From Paraburkholderia lacunae (GTDB lineage Bacteria > Pseudomonadota > Gammaproteobacteria > Burkholderiales > Burkholderiaceae): 64,000 nucleotides of DNA. The notes beneath the pieces were generated by a model. That model saw only the letters and a program-made list of their open reading frames with translations, was not told where the DNA came from and made no database searches. The stretch is taken from contig NZ_QHKS01000030.1 of assembly GCF_003353175.1 (NCBI RefSeq), forward strand, positions 448 to 64,447, in the 5' to 3' direction. The position numbers and the translations under genes are program-made. Positions within the stretch are counted from its first letter, which is position 1. Each line of letters starts with the position of its first letter. This document shows, piece by piece, positions 1 to 8,824 of the stretch.

Positions 1-277
1 ATGCAGACACGCGGGGGAGATGAAACAGGAGAGACGGCCCATACGGCGGACAGCACAAAGCTAGCCGCAAATGACGTCACAAAAATGAAGTAGGAAGAAC
101 GGGCGAACGCCCTCTCCGTCAGGCCGGCTCAAGAAAAACGCGGCGGCTATGGCGGCTAAAGTCGATGCGTCGAAGACGCTGGGTAGCAGTATAAATTCTG
201 AATGGCGGGCGCGGCAAGCACGCGCACTTCACCCCGCAATGCTATGCTACTTGCACCGCGACAGCAGGGGGATAAGC

Positions 278-538
278 ATGGACATCGGGTGGCCGGTATT
301 GGGCGTCACATTTATGATGACAGGAATTTACTGGTCCATGAACCGAGGCCTTCGCAAAGAGCGAGAACGGCGCATTGCCGGCATGCAGCGTCCCGTCACG
401 GCACATACCCCTGGGCTGCATTGCCCGCACTGCGGCCACAAAATCGATGATGCAGATTTCAAGCATCAGCCCACGCCATTCGTACCGCCGCCGCGGCGAG
501 ATTCGCCCTATTTCCGGCATGATCGCAACGCGGAGTGA
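278..538 (+). CDS. small membrane-anchored zinc-ribbon-like protein
   Basis: Predicted 86-residue protein of unknown function. I chose the ATG at 278 because a G-rich stretch lies just upstream and the protein then opens directly with a hydrophobic segment (about residues 3-20); an in-frame ATG at 149 would only add a low-complexity extension. After the membrane segment comes a basic stretch and a CPHCGHK motif around residue 49, a single CxxC knuckle, so it is at most half of a zinc ribbon. The tail is rich in Pro and Arg. It stands alone at the gene-poor left end. The coding call rests on start context and composition only. Confidence 0.45.
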   Translation: MDIGWPVLGVTFMMTGIYWSMNRGLRKERERRIAGMQRPVTAHTPGLHCPHCGHKIDDADFKHQPTPFVPPPRRDSPYFRHDRNAE

Positions 539-969
539 GTACTCCGTAGATGTAGCTATCGCAGCGGGTACCCGCGAGACGCCGAACGACTTTTTGAGAG
601 ACGTCTCCGGTATGTGAGCGCGGCTTGACCCCTTGCTCTGTAGCGATTCGCCGGAAATGCTTGTGATCCGCACTCTGGCCCAAGAGTCTGGAAGCGGTTC
701 CCACAGTCTTCTACTCCCAAGAATGCTCGCACGCGCGAGTTTGCTCTCTCCACTCCGACTCCGGAACCTGCGTCATTACACATCGCGCCTTACTGAATGA
801 GAGCGGCGGGTTATCTCCTTCTGCAAACGACTTTTAGCGGCCACAGCGATATTCCACGCTACCCTCTAGCGCCCGCTCCATTCCTATGATTTAATAACTT
901 TTAAAGGTATTGCCGTGCGACATGCACCGTTCGCTCACGTCACGAGCATCGACAATCACACCCTCTGTT

Positions 970-1003
970 TCAGGGGGTTTGGGGGGGATTTCCCCTGATT
1001 TTT
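970..1003 (+). terminator. G-rich hairpin with T-run (possible terminator)
   Basis: TCAGGGG at 970-976 can pair with CCCCTGA at 992-998, followed directly by five T residues. The 15-base loop contains a run of seven G. This has the form of a rho-independent terminator on the plus strand, but no gene ends immediately upstream. Confidence 0.3.
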
Positions 1004-1909
1004 GCAATACGCTTGTCAGCCCGTGCTGGCATACTCATTTCTGCGATCGTAGGTCGAAGTGCGAAAACCGAGCCAGCCCGGAACCGCTTGACGCATCATG
1101 GCTACATTTGAGGCGTCGACAAAGGAGCGTTCCGCGAGATGCTCGGAAACATTCATTGCTTGACTCAAGGTTCCAGGCGAACCTTGCCCAAAAGAGAAGG
1201 TTCGCGGCTTCACCGACAGTCAATGTTAGCTGTTCGTAATCCTTCGCTTCGATACCGACTATAGCCACGCTGTTGAACTAGCTTTTCTCAACGCGATTCA
1301 GCTTTAAGATCAGCAAGTCATCTGACTTGAGTGCGCGGCATCAATACACGGCCGACTCTCTAAAACTATTCAAGTTAAATTCCCTTGACCACCTCCCATA
1401 CGCCGCGCACAACGCTGCCTATGGCTCCAGCCTAGTTACCGCGCTAAGCACGGCGGCCAATGCGAAACTCTGATGCAGAGTCATGCATTCACCACATATG
1501 GCCTACCTCGCGCCAGCTCATGCTGCGTGAAGAATAGTCAACCGACCTCCTGTCCGTTAGTAGCTAAAGCTAACGGAACCCGCGAGCGTCTCAAACGCCG
1601 ACTTCGGCACTCAAAAAGCTCAAAAGGCAGGTGTCTTACGGCACCTGGAAGCAACGCGCTTTCGCGACTGTCGGTCGCTCCGCGTCGATAGCGTCCTTTT
1701 CGGGCATCCATCCCCTCACGACTTGCAAACCGAAGGGCTCCATCCGTAACGGATCCTCAAGCTCAACGCCTCACCCGCCCTTCCACCTCCTATTACGAAC
1801 ACCTCCAACGCACGCGCCCGGTTCCTTCACGACCCCAGTCCGTCGGCACGTTATTGATGACATCGCATGACGATGAAGATAAGTCACGAACTGATCGTGA
1901 CCGGGGCCC

Positions 1910-1934
1910 GTTCGCGCATCCCGCACACGCGAAC
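1910..1934. repeat. inverted repeat upstream of the recombinase gene
   Basis: GTTCGCG (1910-1916) and CGCGAAC (1928-1934) form a perfect 7-bp inverted repeat with an 11-base spacer, ending 37 bases before the recombinase start. It could be an operator or recombinase binding site; no second copy was found near by. Confidence 0.25.
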
Positions 1935-1971
1935 GTAAGTTTTCTTGCGGACCTACAAGGAGGCTAAGGCG

Positions 1972-3033
1972 ATGGGCATGATGTCACAAGCAATACACAG
2001 TGCAGCAGTCAGCAGCAAAAAGGCAGGCGGAAGCTATGGGACGCAGCAGAACAGACGTTTTGATACGACCGGTCTTCTGCGCTTCGCGAGGCAAGTCGGG
2101 GAACTACACGCCTCAATCGGCCAACTGCCAGCATGGGTAATTCATGCCTACGCCCAGTACTGCATGGCGCAGAGAAAGGCTGCCGGCACCCTGGCAAACA
2201 TATTTTCGGCAATCCGGGTTACGTCCGGGACCGCGGGACGCAATATCGACGAAACGTGCGGCAACAGGAGACTCCGTTTGACGCGAAGGGTGCGCAAAGG
2301 CACAAAGCGCGCTCAAACCGCCAGCGAAATTCAAGAACTGCTAGCCACAGCGAGGCGCACAGACATTGGACTGATGCATTTAATCTCGCTTGCGCTGCAC
2401 CTTGGCCTACGACGTAAAGAGGCATTGATGTGCTCACGCGATCTGCAAATGTGGCTTGACGCACTCACGCGTGGCGAGAGCAGCATTCCGCTCATGAGAG
2501 GCGCGAAAAACGCGAGACCCAGAGACGTGCGGATAATCCATAGCAAACGCGAGGATACGATCGAGTCAATCAGGTCAGCCTTGGCCTACTGCCACGAGCG
2601 CAATTTCGAGCTGATCACTGGTAGCGGAAGAACACTGAAATCAGCGATGAACCGACTAAAAGCGCTACTTCGTCGCGCAGGAATGGTCGGCCAGGTAAGT
2701 TTCCATTCTCTCCGCTATACGTATGCGCTAACGGCCGCGTCCGAAATGCTGGACTCCGGCATTGCACCGTACGAGGTACTGGTCCAACTCAGCGAATCGA
2801 TGGGCCACGGGCCTACTCGCGCCCAGATGATTCTTGAACACTATTGTCAGCCTATCAAAGCCAGGTTCGAAGGCCAGATTTCCCTTCGCCAGGACGAAGC
2901 TCACAGGCGCAGCCCTCCGAATAAGCTCCCTCGCGCTACTGCACGCCACGAGGCCAAGCTTCGACACAGCGCCCTTAGCGGCTATCCCGTTGGCCGAACC
3001 GATTCCGGTGTGCACCGCATGACTCACGTCTGA
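1972..3033 (+). CDS. tyrosine recombinase / integrase-domain protein
   Basis: 353-residue site-specific recombinase of the phage-integrase superfamily, resembling the 'integrase domain-containing proteins' common on Burkholderia islands. The start is ATG 1972, which has a perfect AAGGAGG eight bases upstream (1957-1963); a TTG at 1945 is less likely. An N-terminal helical core-binding region (about residues 30-105) precedes a catalytic domain with the expected residues in order: Arg147 in LGLRRKEAL, Lys179 as a candidate, His245 and Arg248 in HSLRY, His279 in MGHGP and the nucleophile Tyr291 in EHYC. The set is complete, so the enzyme is probably active. A basic tail of about 60 residues follows the tyrosine. 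No attachment site was identified. Confidence 0.85.
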   Translation: MGMMSQAIHSAAVSSKKAGGSYGTQQNRRFDTTGLLRFARQVGELHASIGQLPAWVIHAYAQYCMAQRKAAGTLANIFSAIRVTSGTAGRNIDETCGNRRLRLTRRVRKGTKRAQTASEIQELLATARRTDIGLMHLISLALHLGLRRKEALMCSRDLQMWLDALTRGESSIPLMRGAKNARPRDVRIIHSKREDTIESIRSALAYCHERNFELITGSGRTLKSAMNRLKALLRRAGMVGQVSFHSLRYTYALTAASEMLDSGIAPYEVLVQLSESMGHGPTRAQMILEHYCQPIKARFEGQISLRQDEAHRRSPPNKLPRATARHEAKLRHSALSGYPVGRTDSGVHRMTHV

Positions 3034-3096
3034 CGAGCTGACACCAACGGTTCGAAATCTAGATAGCGCATCCAACCAAGGCCAGGGAGTTTTGAT

Positions 3097-3474
3097 ATGA
3101 CGGAATCCTCACTGAAAAATCAGGCAATGCGCTGCATCGACAAAATTGGAAGCAACAGCACCATGAGCACTATCATGCTAGACGCATGGCTGTCGCTCGA
3201 GCGGTTTCTCGTCCAGTACGGGAAACTCCCCCCTCGACTCGAAGACCTAGACGCAGCGGCATTGGCCAGCTTCGTGGAGCGGCAATCGTCGGAATGTGTG
3301 AACGTCGAACTATTGTTGATGAACCTCGTTGGGATCAGGATGATTCTGCTGGAATCAGGTTGCACCATGGAACAGCTCGCGCCATTGAGTGTGCGCGTAA
3401 AGCGACAACGACTCGCCAACGATAAGAACGGCAATTACCGCTTCGTGAAGATACTCGCCGCTGCGGCGCGATGA
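3097..3474 (+). CDS. hypothetical protein resembling a stand-alone recombinase core-binding domain
   Basis: 125-residue protein in the same orientation, 63 bases after the recombinase gene, with a GGGAG ribosome site before ATG 3097. It is all-helical in appearance. Residues 28-90 show a spacing of hydrophobic positions similar to the SAM-like core-binding half of tyrosine recombinases, but there is no catalytic domain and no RHRY residues. It may be a regulator or directionality partner of the recombinase, or the remains of a second recombinase. The resemblance is by eye only. Confidence 0.5.
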   Translation: MTESSLKNQAMRCIDKIGSNSTMSTIMLDAWLSLERFLVQYGKLPPRLEDLDAAALASFVERQSSECVNVELLLMNLVGIRMILLESGCTMEQLAPLSVRVKRQRLANDKNGNYRFVKILAAAAR

Positions 3475-3920
3475 CTCGTGGGAACCCGCCATCTATCACC
3501 TCGATCAATCGTTAAAGTGTCGCAAAGGGGGCCGCAGGCCTTCTTGCGGCCGCATATTGGCGAGTTCGACGCCAAATTAACGTCTGGAAACAAGGACCAA
3601 GCATGTCGACTCAACGTTTCACCGGGCAGCGCGCGGATATTTCCGGAGATCCACGACACGCAGGAACCCAAACGACTACCACCACCAACCGGTTTTCAAT
3701 AAGGTCCGGTCAACGTAATCCAATGGCTCTACGAGCTTTCGCGAGTCCACTTATGTGCATCCCGCGCGGATGTATGACCTCGCCCCGCAGTCCCCGTTGG
3801 GACGTGACACTTCGGTCCGGCAGCACCCTTGTCGGACGCCACCCATCTGGTACAACGGGAGCAATTCGCGCCGGGCCGAGCACGGCCGGCGATGATGCTC
3901 CCCGAAGCCGATGTGGAGCA
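3475..3920. other. 446-bp intergenic stretch
   Basis: No supportable gene. It separates the recombinase pair from the 3' end of the convergent chemoreceptor gene. Only the inverted repeat at the receptor stop codon stands out. Confidence 0.5.
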
Positions 3921-3925
3921 TCATC
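3891..3925 (-). repeat. stem-loop spanning the chemoreceptor stop codon
   Basis: GATGATGCTCC (3891-3901) and GGAGCATCATC (3915-3925) are a perfect 11-bp inverted repeat with a 13-base loop, overlapping the stop codon of the receptor gene (3921-3923). There is no T-run on the minus strand, so it is more likely an mRNA 3'-end stabiliser or a rho-dependent end than an intrinsic terminator. Confidence 0.45.
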
Positions 3926-5492
3926 CTCGCATCGAGACCGCAACCTCACGTGTGGAAAACACTGCAACAGCATCGCGCAGGATATCCGCTTGCGCCTCCA
4001 GCGACTTGGCCGCCGCCGCCGCTTCTTCGACGAGAGCGGCATTGTGCTGGGTTACCTGGTCGATCTGGCTAATGGCTTTGTTGACCTGCTCGATGCCGTC
4101 GCTTTGCTCCGCTGCGGCCGCCTCAATATCCGCCATGATGCCGGCTACCCGCTGGACCGATTGCAACGCCTCCTCCATCGTTTTGCCGGCGTCGGCAACC
4201 AGCGCCGCTCCTTCCTCGACTTTCGCCGCCGATTCGCCAATCAGGCCCTTGATCTCCTTGGCTGCCGTGCCCGAACGCTGTGCAAGACTGCGCACCTCCG
4301 ACGCCACCACCGCAAAGCCACGCCCCTGTTCGCCAGCGCGCGCCGCTTCGACCGCCGCATTCAACGCCAAAATGTTCGTCTGGAATGCAATCCCCTCGAT
4401 CATGCCAATGATCTCAGCCACCTTGCGCGACGACTCGGTAATTCCGGCCATGGTATCGGTAACACGCGACACCACCGTGCCGCCACGCGTTACTGTATCC
4501 AGCGCGCCTTCGGCAAGACGGTTCGCCTGCTTCGCGTTGTCAGCGTTCTGCTTCACTGTCGCCGACAGTTGCTCGATGCTCGCCGCGGTCTGCTGAAGAG
4601 CGGCCGCCTGCTGCTCCGTACGCGAGGAAAGATCCGCATTGCCCGCGGCGATCTCGTTCGCACCCTGCGTGATCGCGCTGGTGCTGCCGCGCACCTTCGC
4701 GACGGTGTCGACGAGGCCATCGCGCATCCTCGTCAACGCGCCAAGCAGTTGGCCCATTTCGTTACGAGATTTGCTCGCGATTGTGGCGGTCAGATCGCCC
4801 GCCGCAATCCGTTCGAAGTGCTTGACAGTCGCGTTCACCGGCTTGATCAGCGCCGCCGACAAACCGATCCGCGCCGCCACGCCGATCACGATCGCAATCG
4901 CGCCAATCGCCGCGAACAGCAGCGTCGCGAGACGGAAACGCTGCGCGCCGGTTTCGGCCTGCTGGTGCTGGTTGTCGACTTGCACGTGCTCGAGCGCGTC
5001 GATGGCCTTCGAATAGGCCGCGTAAAAGCTGTTCGCCGTATCGCCCTGAATATTGCGGAAGGTGTTGAAGTCGAAGTCGTTGAGCGCCTTGAATTCCGGC
5101 TCGATGGCCTTGTCGACGAGTGCCGTTCGCGCCTGCTCGACAGCCTGCGCGAGCTTCTGCTCTTGTTCGTTGGCGAACGGACCCGCCATGTAATTGCGGA
5201 ATTCCTTGTTCGACTCGACCAACACCTTGTGCGCGGCCGGCAACAGATCGTCGGTCTGCTTGCCGACGCTGAAGAGCGTCTGATACGTGCCGACTGCGAG
5301 CTGCACCTGCAGCAGCTTCTCGGAGCTCGCCTTCAGATGCGATAGCGCGGCCGCGCTGCGCTGGGTTTCGTCGAGGCTGCTATTCGCGAGCTTGAGCGCG
5401 CCGTAGCCGACACCGATCACGGTCAGCAGGAAAGCGACGAACACGCTGATCACTAGCGTCAGCCCGCCACGAATGGTGATGTTGTTGAGCAT
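3921..5492 (-). CDS. methyl-accepting chemotaxis protein
   Basis: 523-residue inner-membrane chemoreceptor. The start ATG at 5492 is preceded by GGAG and puts the first transmembrane helix at residues 10-33; a further in-frame start upstream would add a non-membrane leader. The periplasmic four-helix-type sensor domain spans about 34-185, TM2 about 186-209, then a HAMP linker and the cytoplasmic signalling coiled coil. The hairpin tip (about 365-410) has the invariant AFQTNILALNAAVEAARAGE pattern that contacts CheA/CheW. The C-terminus lacks a CheR-tethering pentapeptide. No che genes are near, so it is an orphan receptor; its ligand cannot be read from the sequence. Confidence 0.93.
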   Translation of the reverse strand: MLNNITIRGGLTLVISVFVAFLLTVIGVGYGALKLANSSLDETQRSAAALSHLKASSEKLLQVQLAVGTYQTLFSVGKQTDDLLPAAHKVLVESNKEFRNYMAGPFANEQEQKLAQAVEQARTALVDKAIEPEFKALNDFDFNTFRNIQGDTANSFYAAYSKAIDALEHVQVDNQHQQAETGAQRFRLATLLFAAIGAIAIVIGVAARIGLSAALIKPVNATVKHFERIAAGDLTATIASKSRNEMGQLLGALTRMRDGLVDTVAKVRGSTSAITQGANEIAAGNADLSSRTEQQAAALQQTAASIEQLSATVKQNADNAKQANRLAEGALDTVTRGGTVVSRVTDTMAGITESSRKVAEIIGMIEGIAFQTNILALNAAVEAARAGEQGRGFAVVASEVRSLAQRSGTAAKEIKGLIGESAAKVEEGAALVADAGKTMEEALQSVQRVAGIMADIEAAAAEQSDGIEQVNKAISQIDQVTQHNAALVEEAAAAAKSLEAQADILRDAVAVFSTREVAVSMRG

Positions 5493-5728
5493 TGGGTCTC
5501 CGGAACGTCGGGTCGGTCGGCGGCGAAATCGGGAAAACGCCGGCGCGGTGTTGTTTGATGCGCCAATTACACTTCGCCGCATCCAGGTTAACGGCCTTCG
5601 CGAAACCCGGTTAAATAGGTGGAATCCATGACAGGCGGGGCTTTGCTGGGCGCTTTGGACTCACTATCTGGGATAATTCGGATGATCCATGCGACTGCTG
5701 CTTTTTCGGGCGCAGCGCATTTCATTTG

Positions 5729-5734
5729 TATAAT
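5729..5734 (+). promoter_or_regulatory. candidate -10 element for the WecA-like gene
   Basis: TATAAT lies 28 bases upstream of the ATG at 5762. No good -35 hexamer is found at 16-18 bases. A second GATAAT copy in the shared context ATAATTCGG lies about 60 bases further upstream. Confidence 0.35.
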
Positions 5735-5761
5735 TCGGCTTCTTCGCTCAGGCCCACTTTC

Positions 5762-6862
5762 ATGCTTAGTTTTGCGCTCGGCTTTCTCGTTTCACTGCTG
5801 ATCACGCTGTTGATCGTGCGCTATGCGCATCTGCATGAAAAATTCTCCACCGACACCGATCTGGCCGGCGTGCAGAAATTCCACGTGCGCCCCGTGCCGC
5901 GCATCGGCGGGACCGGGATTCTGATCGGGCTGATCGTTTCGGCGGTGCAGCTGCATCACACGTATCCGGCCGTTTCGGGCGGCATTCTGGGGCTGATTGC
6001 GTGCGGCATGCCGGCGTTCGGCTCGGGCCTGGTCGAGGATCTGACCAAGCGCGTGTCGCCGCTCGCGCGGCTCGTCTGCACGATGGCGGCCGCCGCCCTC
6101 GCCTACTTCCTGCTGAATATCGCCGTCACGCGCATCAGCGTGCCGCCGCTCGACTTTCTGCTGTCGTACGCGGTGATCTCCTGCGCGGTCACCGTGCTGG
6201 CCGTCGCGGCGCTCGCCAATGCGATCAATATCATCGACGGCTTCAACGGCCTCGCTTCGATGGTCGCGTTCATGATGTTCGCGTCGCTCGCTTATGTGGC
6301 GTTCCAGGTGTCCGATCCGATCGTGCTGTCGGCATCGTTCATGATGATGGGCGCGGTGCTCGGCTTCTTTATCTGGAATTTTCCGGCCGGGCTGATCTTT
6401 CTCGGCGACGGCGGTGCGTATTTCATCGGCTTCATGCTCGCCGAACTGTCGATCATGCTGGTGATGCGCAATCGCGACGTGTCCGCGTGGTATCCGGTGC
6501 TGCTCTTCATGTACCCGATCTTCGAGACCTGCTTCTCGATCTACCGGAAGAAGTTCATTCGCGGGATGTCGCCGGGGATTCCCGACGGTGTGCATCTGCA
6601 CATGCTCGTTTATAAGCGGCTGATGCGCTGGGCGGTGGGTGTGAAGACTGCGCGGGAATTGACGCGGCGCAATTCGCTGACTTCACCGTATCTCTGGCTG
6701 CTATGCCTGATCGCCGTCGTGCCGGCGACCTTGTTCTGGCGGCACACGCTGCATCTGTTCTGCTTTGTGGTGGTGTTCGCGGCGACTTATGTCTGGCTGT
6801 ATATGAGCATCGTGCGGTTCAAGTCGCCGCGGTGGTTGGTGGTGAGGAAGGGTCGGCGGTAA
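5762..6862 (+). CDS. WecA/MraY-family polyprenyl-phosphate sugar-1-phosphate transferase
   Basis: 366-residue polytopic membrane enzyme (about ten helices) of glycosyltransferase family 4. It should transfer a sugar phosphate from a UDP-sugar to undecaprenyl phosphate and so start a surface glycan. Start ATG 5762 begins right at the first membrane helix; the frame is open to 5726. Family signatures are GLVEDLTKR, NAINIIDGFNGL, FIWNFPAGLIFLGDGG and the cytoplasmic loop PDGVHLHMLVYKR. The first acidic motif has ED rather than the usual DD. It converges on the wbpM-like gene with a shared terminator between them. It is the first of two such transferases in the locus (compare 8825-9847); donor specificity is unknown. 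Confidence 0.85.
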   Translation: MLSFALGFLVSLLITLLIVRYAHLHEKFSTDTDLAGVQKFHVRPVPRIGGTGILIGLIVSAVQLHHTYPAVSGGILGLIACGMPAFGSGLVEDLTKRVSPLARLVCTMAAAALAYFLLNIAVTRISVPPLDFLLSYAVISCAVTVLAVAALANAINIIDGFNGLASMVAFMMFASLAYVAFQVSDPIVLSASFMMMGAVLGFFIWNFPAGLIFLGDGGAYFIGFMLAELSIMLVMRNRDVSAWYPVLLFMYPIFETCFSIYRKKFIRGMSPGIPDGVHLHMLVYKRLMRWAVGVKTARELTRRNSLTSPYLWLLCLIAVVPATLFWRHTLHLFCFVVVFAATYVWLYMSIVRFKSPRWLVVRKGRR

Positions 6863-6865
6863 TAG

Positions 6866-6891
6866 AAAAAGGCGCTCAGAAGCGCCTTTTT
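6866..6891. terminator. bidirectional intrinsic terminator
   Basis: AAAAAGGCGCT and AGCGCCTTTTT flank a four-base loop, giving a GC stem with an A-run on one side and a T-run on the other. It sits four bases after the stop codon at 6862 and 41 bases beyond the convergent gene's stop, so it can serve both. Confidence 0.8.
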
Positions 6892-6932
6892 CCTTGTTGC
6901 CCCGATAGCGGCCACAGCGGCCATCGCACTTT

Positions 6933-8813
6933 CTAGGAAGCCCGCGTGGCCGCGGTAACACTGCGCAACGCCGGAGCGCTGGCCGGTTGATATTCCGGCA
7001 CCCAGCGGCGCAGATCGCGGCGCACTTCGTCGTCGCTCGGCACGCGGTGCTGCATCAGCCAGGGCAGCAGATTGTCGATGAGGCTGTCGGGCACTTCACG
7101 CGCCCGCGCGATGCGCAGCTTCGGATGCGGCGTGCGCGTGGTGGTTTCGTCGTCGGCGAGAAGCTCTTCGTACAGTTTCTCGCCCGGGCGCAGACCGGTG
7201 AACACAACGCGGATCTGCTCCTCGGTGAAGCCGTATAGGCGAATCAGGTCGTGCGCGAGGTCGGCGATCCGCACCGGCTTGCCCATGTCGAGGATGAAGA
7301 TTTCGCCGCCATGTCCCATGCTCGACGCCTGCAACACCAGCTGCGACGCTTCCGGAATCGTCATGAAAAAGCGGGTGATTTCCGGATGCGTGACCGTCAC
7401 CGGGCCACCACGCGCAATCTGCTCCTGGAACTTCGGAATCACGCTGCCGGCGCTGCCGAGCACATTGCCGAACCGCACCGTTTCGAACTGCGTACGCTTC
7501 GTGCCCTGCTGCTGCAACGCCGAACAGGCCATCTCCGCCAGGCGCTTGCTCGCGCCCATCACGTTGGTCGGATTGACGGCCTTGTCGGTGGAAATCAACA
7601 CGAAGCGGGCGACGTCGTGACGGATCGCAGCACGCGCGACGCGATACGTGCCGAGCACGTTGTTGCGCACCGCCTGCCACGTATTGACCTCTTCCATCAG
7701 CGGCACGTGCTTGTACGCCGCCGCATGAAAGACGATGTGCGGGCAGTACCGCGCCATCACCTGGTCGAGCAGCAAGGAATCCTTCACGTCGCCGATGATC
7801 GGCACTACCGATACCTCGGGATACTTGTCGCGTAGCTCTTCGTTGAGCCGGTAGATCGAAAATTCGGAAATATCGAACGCCACCAGTTGCACCGGCCCGT
7901 AGCGCAGGATCTGCCTGCACAGTTCGGAGCCGATCGAACCGCCCGCGCCGGTCACCATCACGACGCGGTTCTTGAGCAGCGCTTCGACGTGCTGCGTATC
8001 GATCGTCACCGGATCGCGGCCCAGCAGGTCTTCCAGATCGATCTGGCGGACCCGCGACAGGAACGCCTGGCCCTGCGTGAGCGGCGTGAGCGCCGGCAGC
8101 GTCATGGCGCGCACGCCAGCGCGCACGCACAGCGTTGCAATCCGCCGATGCACTTCCACCGAAGCCGACGGTACGGCAATGATCACGTGCTCGACCTTCA
8201 TTTCGGCGGTGATCTTGTGCAGATCGCTGATGGTGCCGAGTACGCGATAGCCGTAGATTTCGCGGCCCTGTTTGACCGGATCGTCGTCGAGCAGACCCGC
8301 GAGCCGCCATTCGCCGGAGCGCTTCAGCTCACGCACGAGGTTCGCGCCCGCATTGCCTGCGCCGAGCACCAGCACGGGCTTGCCCTGCCCGACCAGCCCG
8401 CCGTAGCGGTAAAACTCCTTGGCCGCGCGGTACAGCGCGCGCGAACCGCCCATGGCAAGGAACAGCAGCATCGGCGAAACGATCAGGACGGAGCGCGGCA
8501 CCACTGGGCTCGGCTGCACAAGCGCCGAACCGATGACGACGACCAGCGCCCCGACGCCGATCGCCTTCGCGATCCGCACGAGGTCGGGCAGGCTGGCGAA
8601 GACCCACATGCCGCGATACAGCCCGTAGCCGCGGAACATGACGGCGTAGATCACCAGTACCCAGACCAGCGCATGCAGCCCGCCCCACCAGAACGGGTCG
8701 GGCACCGGACCGTTGAAACGGATCACGTACGCCATCATCCAGGCCAGAGCCACCGCGCACAAATCAAACGCAAACGCACTGAACGAAAGCCATCGGGCTT
8801 TGAATCTTTTCAT
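6933..8813 (-). CDS. wbpM: UDP-GlcNAc 4,6-dehydratase, WbpM/FlaA1-type membrane protein
   Basis: 626-residue inner-membrane enzyme that should convert UDP-GlcNAc to the 4-keto-6-deoxy intermediate used for QuiNAc or FucNAc. Four N-terminal membrane helices (about residues 8-120) are followed by a CoA-binding-like Rossmann domain with GAGNAG and then the SDR catalytic domain with GAGGSIGSELCRQ. Like WbpM and FlaA1 it has the STDKAV segment, where the usual SDR Tyr-x3-Lys is altered. I chose ATG 8813, which lies just after the upstream stop (8825) and follows TGAGG; a start at 8861 would overlap by 37 bases. It is last in the order reductase-transferase-dehydratase, as in Pseudomonas aeruginosa wbpV-wbpL-wbpM and apparently Burkholderia wbiG-H-I (where it would be wbiI). 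Confidence 0.92.
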   Translation of the reverse strand: MKRFKARWLSFSAFAFDLCAVALAWMMAYVIRFNGPVPDPFWWGGLHALVWVLVIYAVMFRGYGLYRGMWVFASLPDLVRIAKAIGVGALVVVIGSALVQPSPVVPRSVLIVSPMLLFLAMGGSRALYRAAKEFYRYGGLVGQGKPVLVLGAGNAGANLVRELKRSGEWRLAGLLDDDPVKQGREIYGYRVLGTISDLHKITAEMKVEHVIIAVPSASVEVHRRIATLCVRAGVRAMTLPALTPLTQGQAFLSRVRQIDLEDLLGRDPVTIDTQHVEALLKNRVVMVTGAGGSIGSELCRQILRYGPVQLVAFDISEFSIYRLNEELRDKYPEVSVVPIIGDVKDSLLLDQVMARYCPHIVFHAAAYKHVPLMEEVNTWQAVRNNVLGTYRVARAAIRHDVARFVLISTDKAVNPTNVMGASKRLAEMACSALQQQGTKRTQFETVRFGNVLGSAGSVIPKFQEQIARGGPVTVTHPEITRFFMTIPEASQLVLQASSMGHGGEIFILDMGKPVRIADLAHDLIRLYGFTEEQIRVVFTGLRPGEKLYEELLADDETTTRTPHPKLRIARAREVPDSLIDNLLPWLMQHRVPSDDEVRRDLRRWVPEYQPASAPALRSVTAATRAS

Positions 8814-8824
8814 TGCGCAGAACC

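Larger units (their letters stand above)
539..1971. other. 1.4-kb stretch without a convincing gene
   Basis: Several short open frames exist here on both strands but none has a good start, sensible composition or a recognisable motif. The base composition is visibly closer to neutral than in the core genes. The stretch holds a G-rich hairpin at 970-1003 and a small inverted repeat just before the recombinase gene. It looks like decayed or non-coding island DNA. Confidence 0.5.

Noticed and set aside
970..1003. G-quadruplex in the G-rich stretch
   Set aside because: Only two long G runs are present on the strand; four are needed. The hairpin reading is better.
3603..5345. 580-residue open frame on the plus strand
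   Set aside because: It is the antisense shadow of the chemoreceptor gene. Arg/His-rich composition and no motif.
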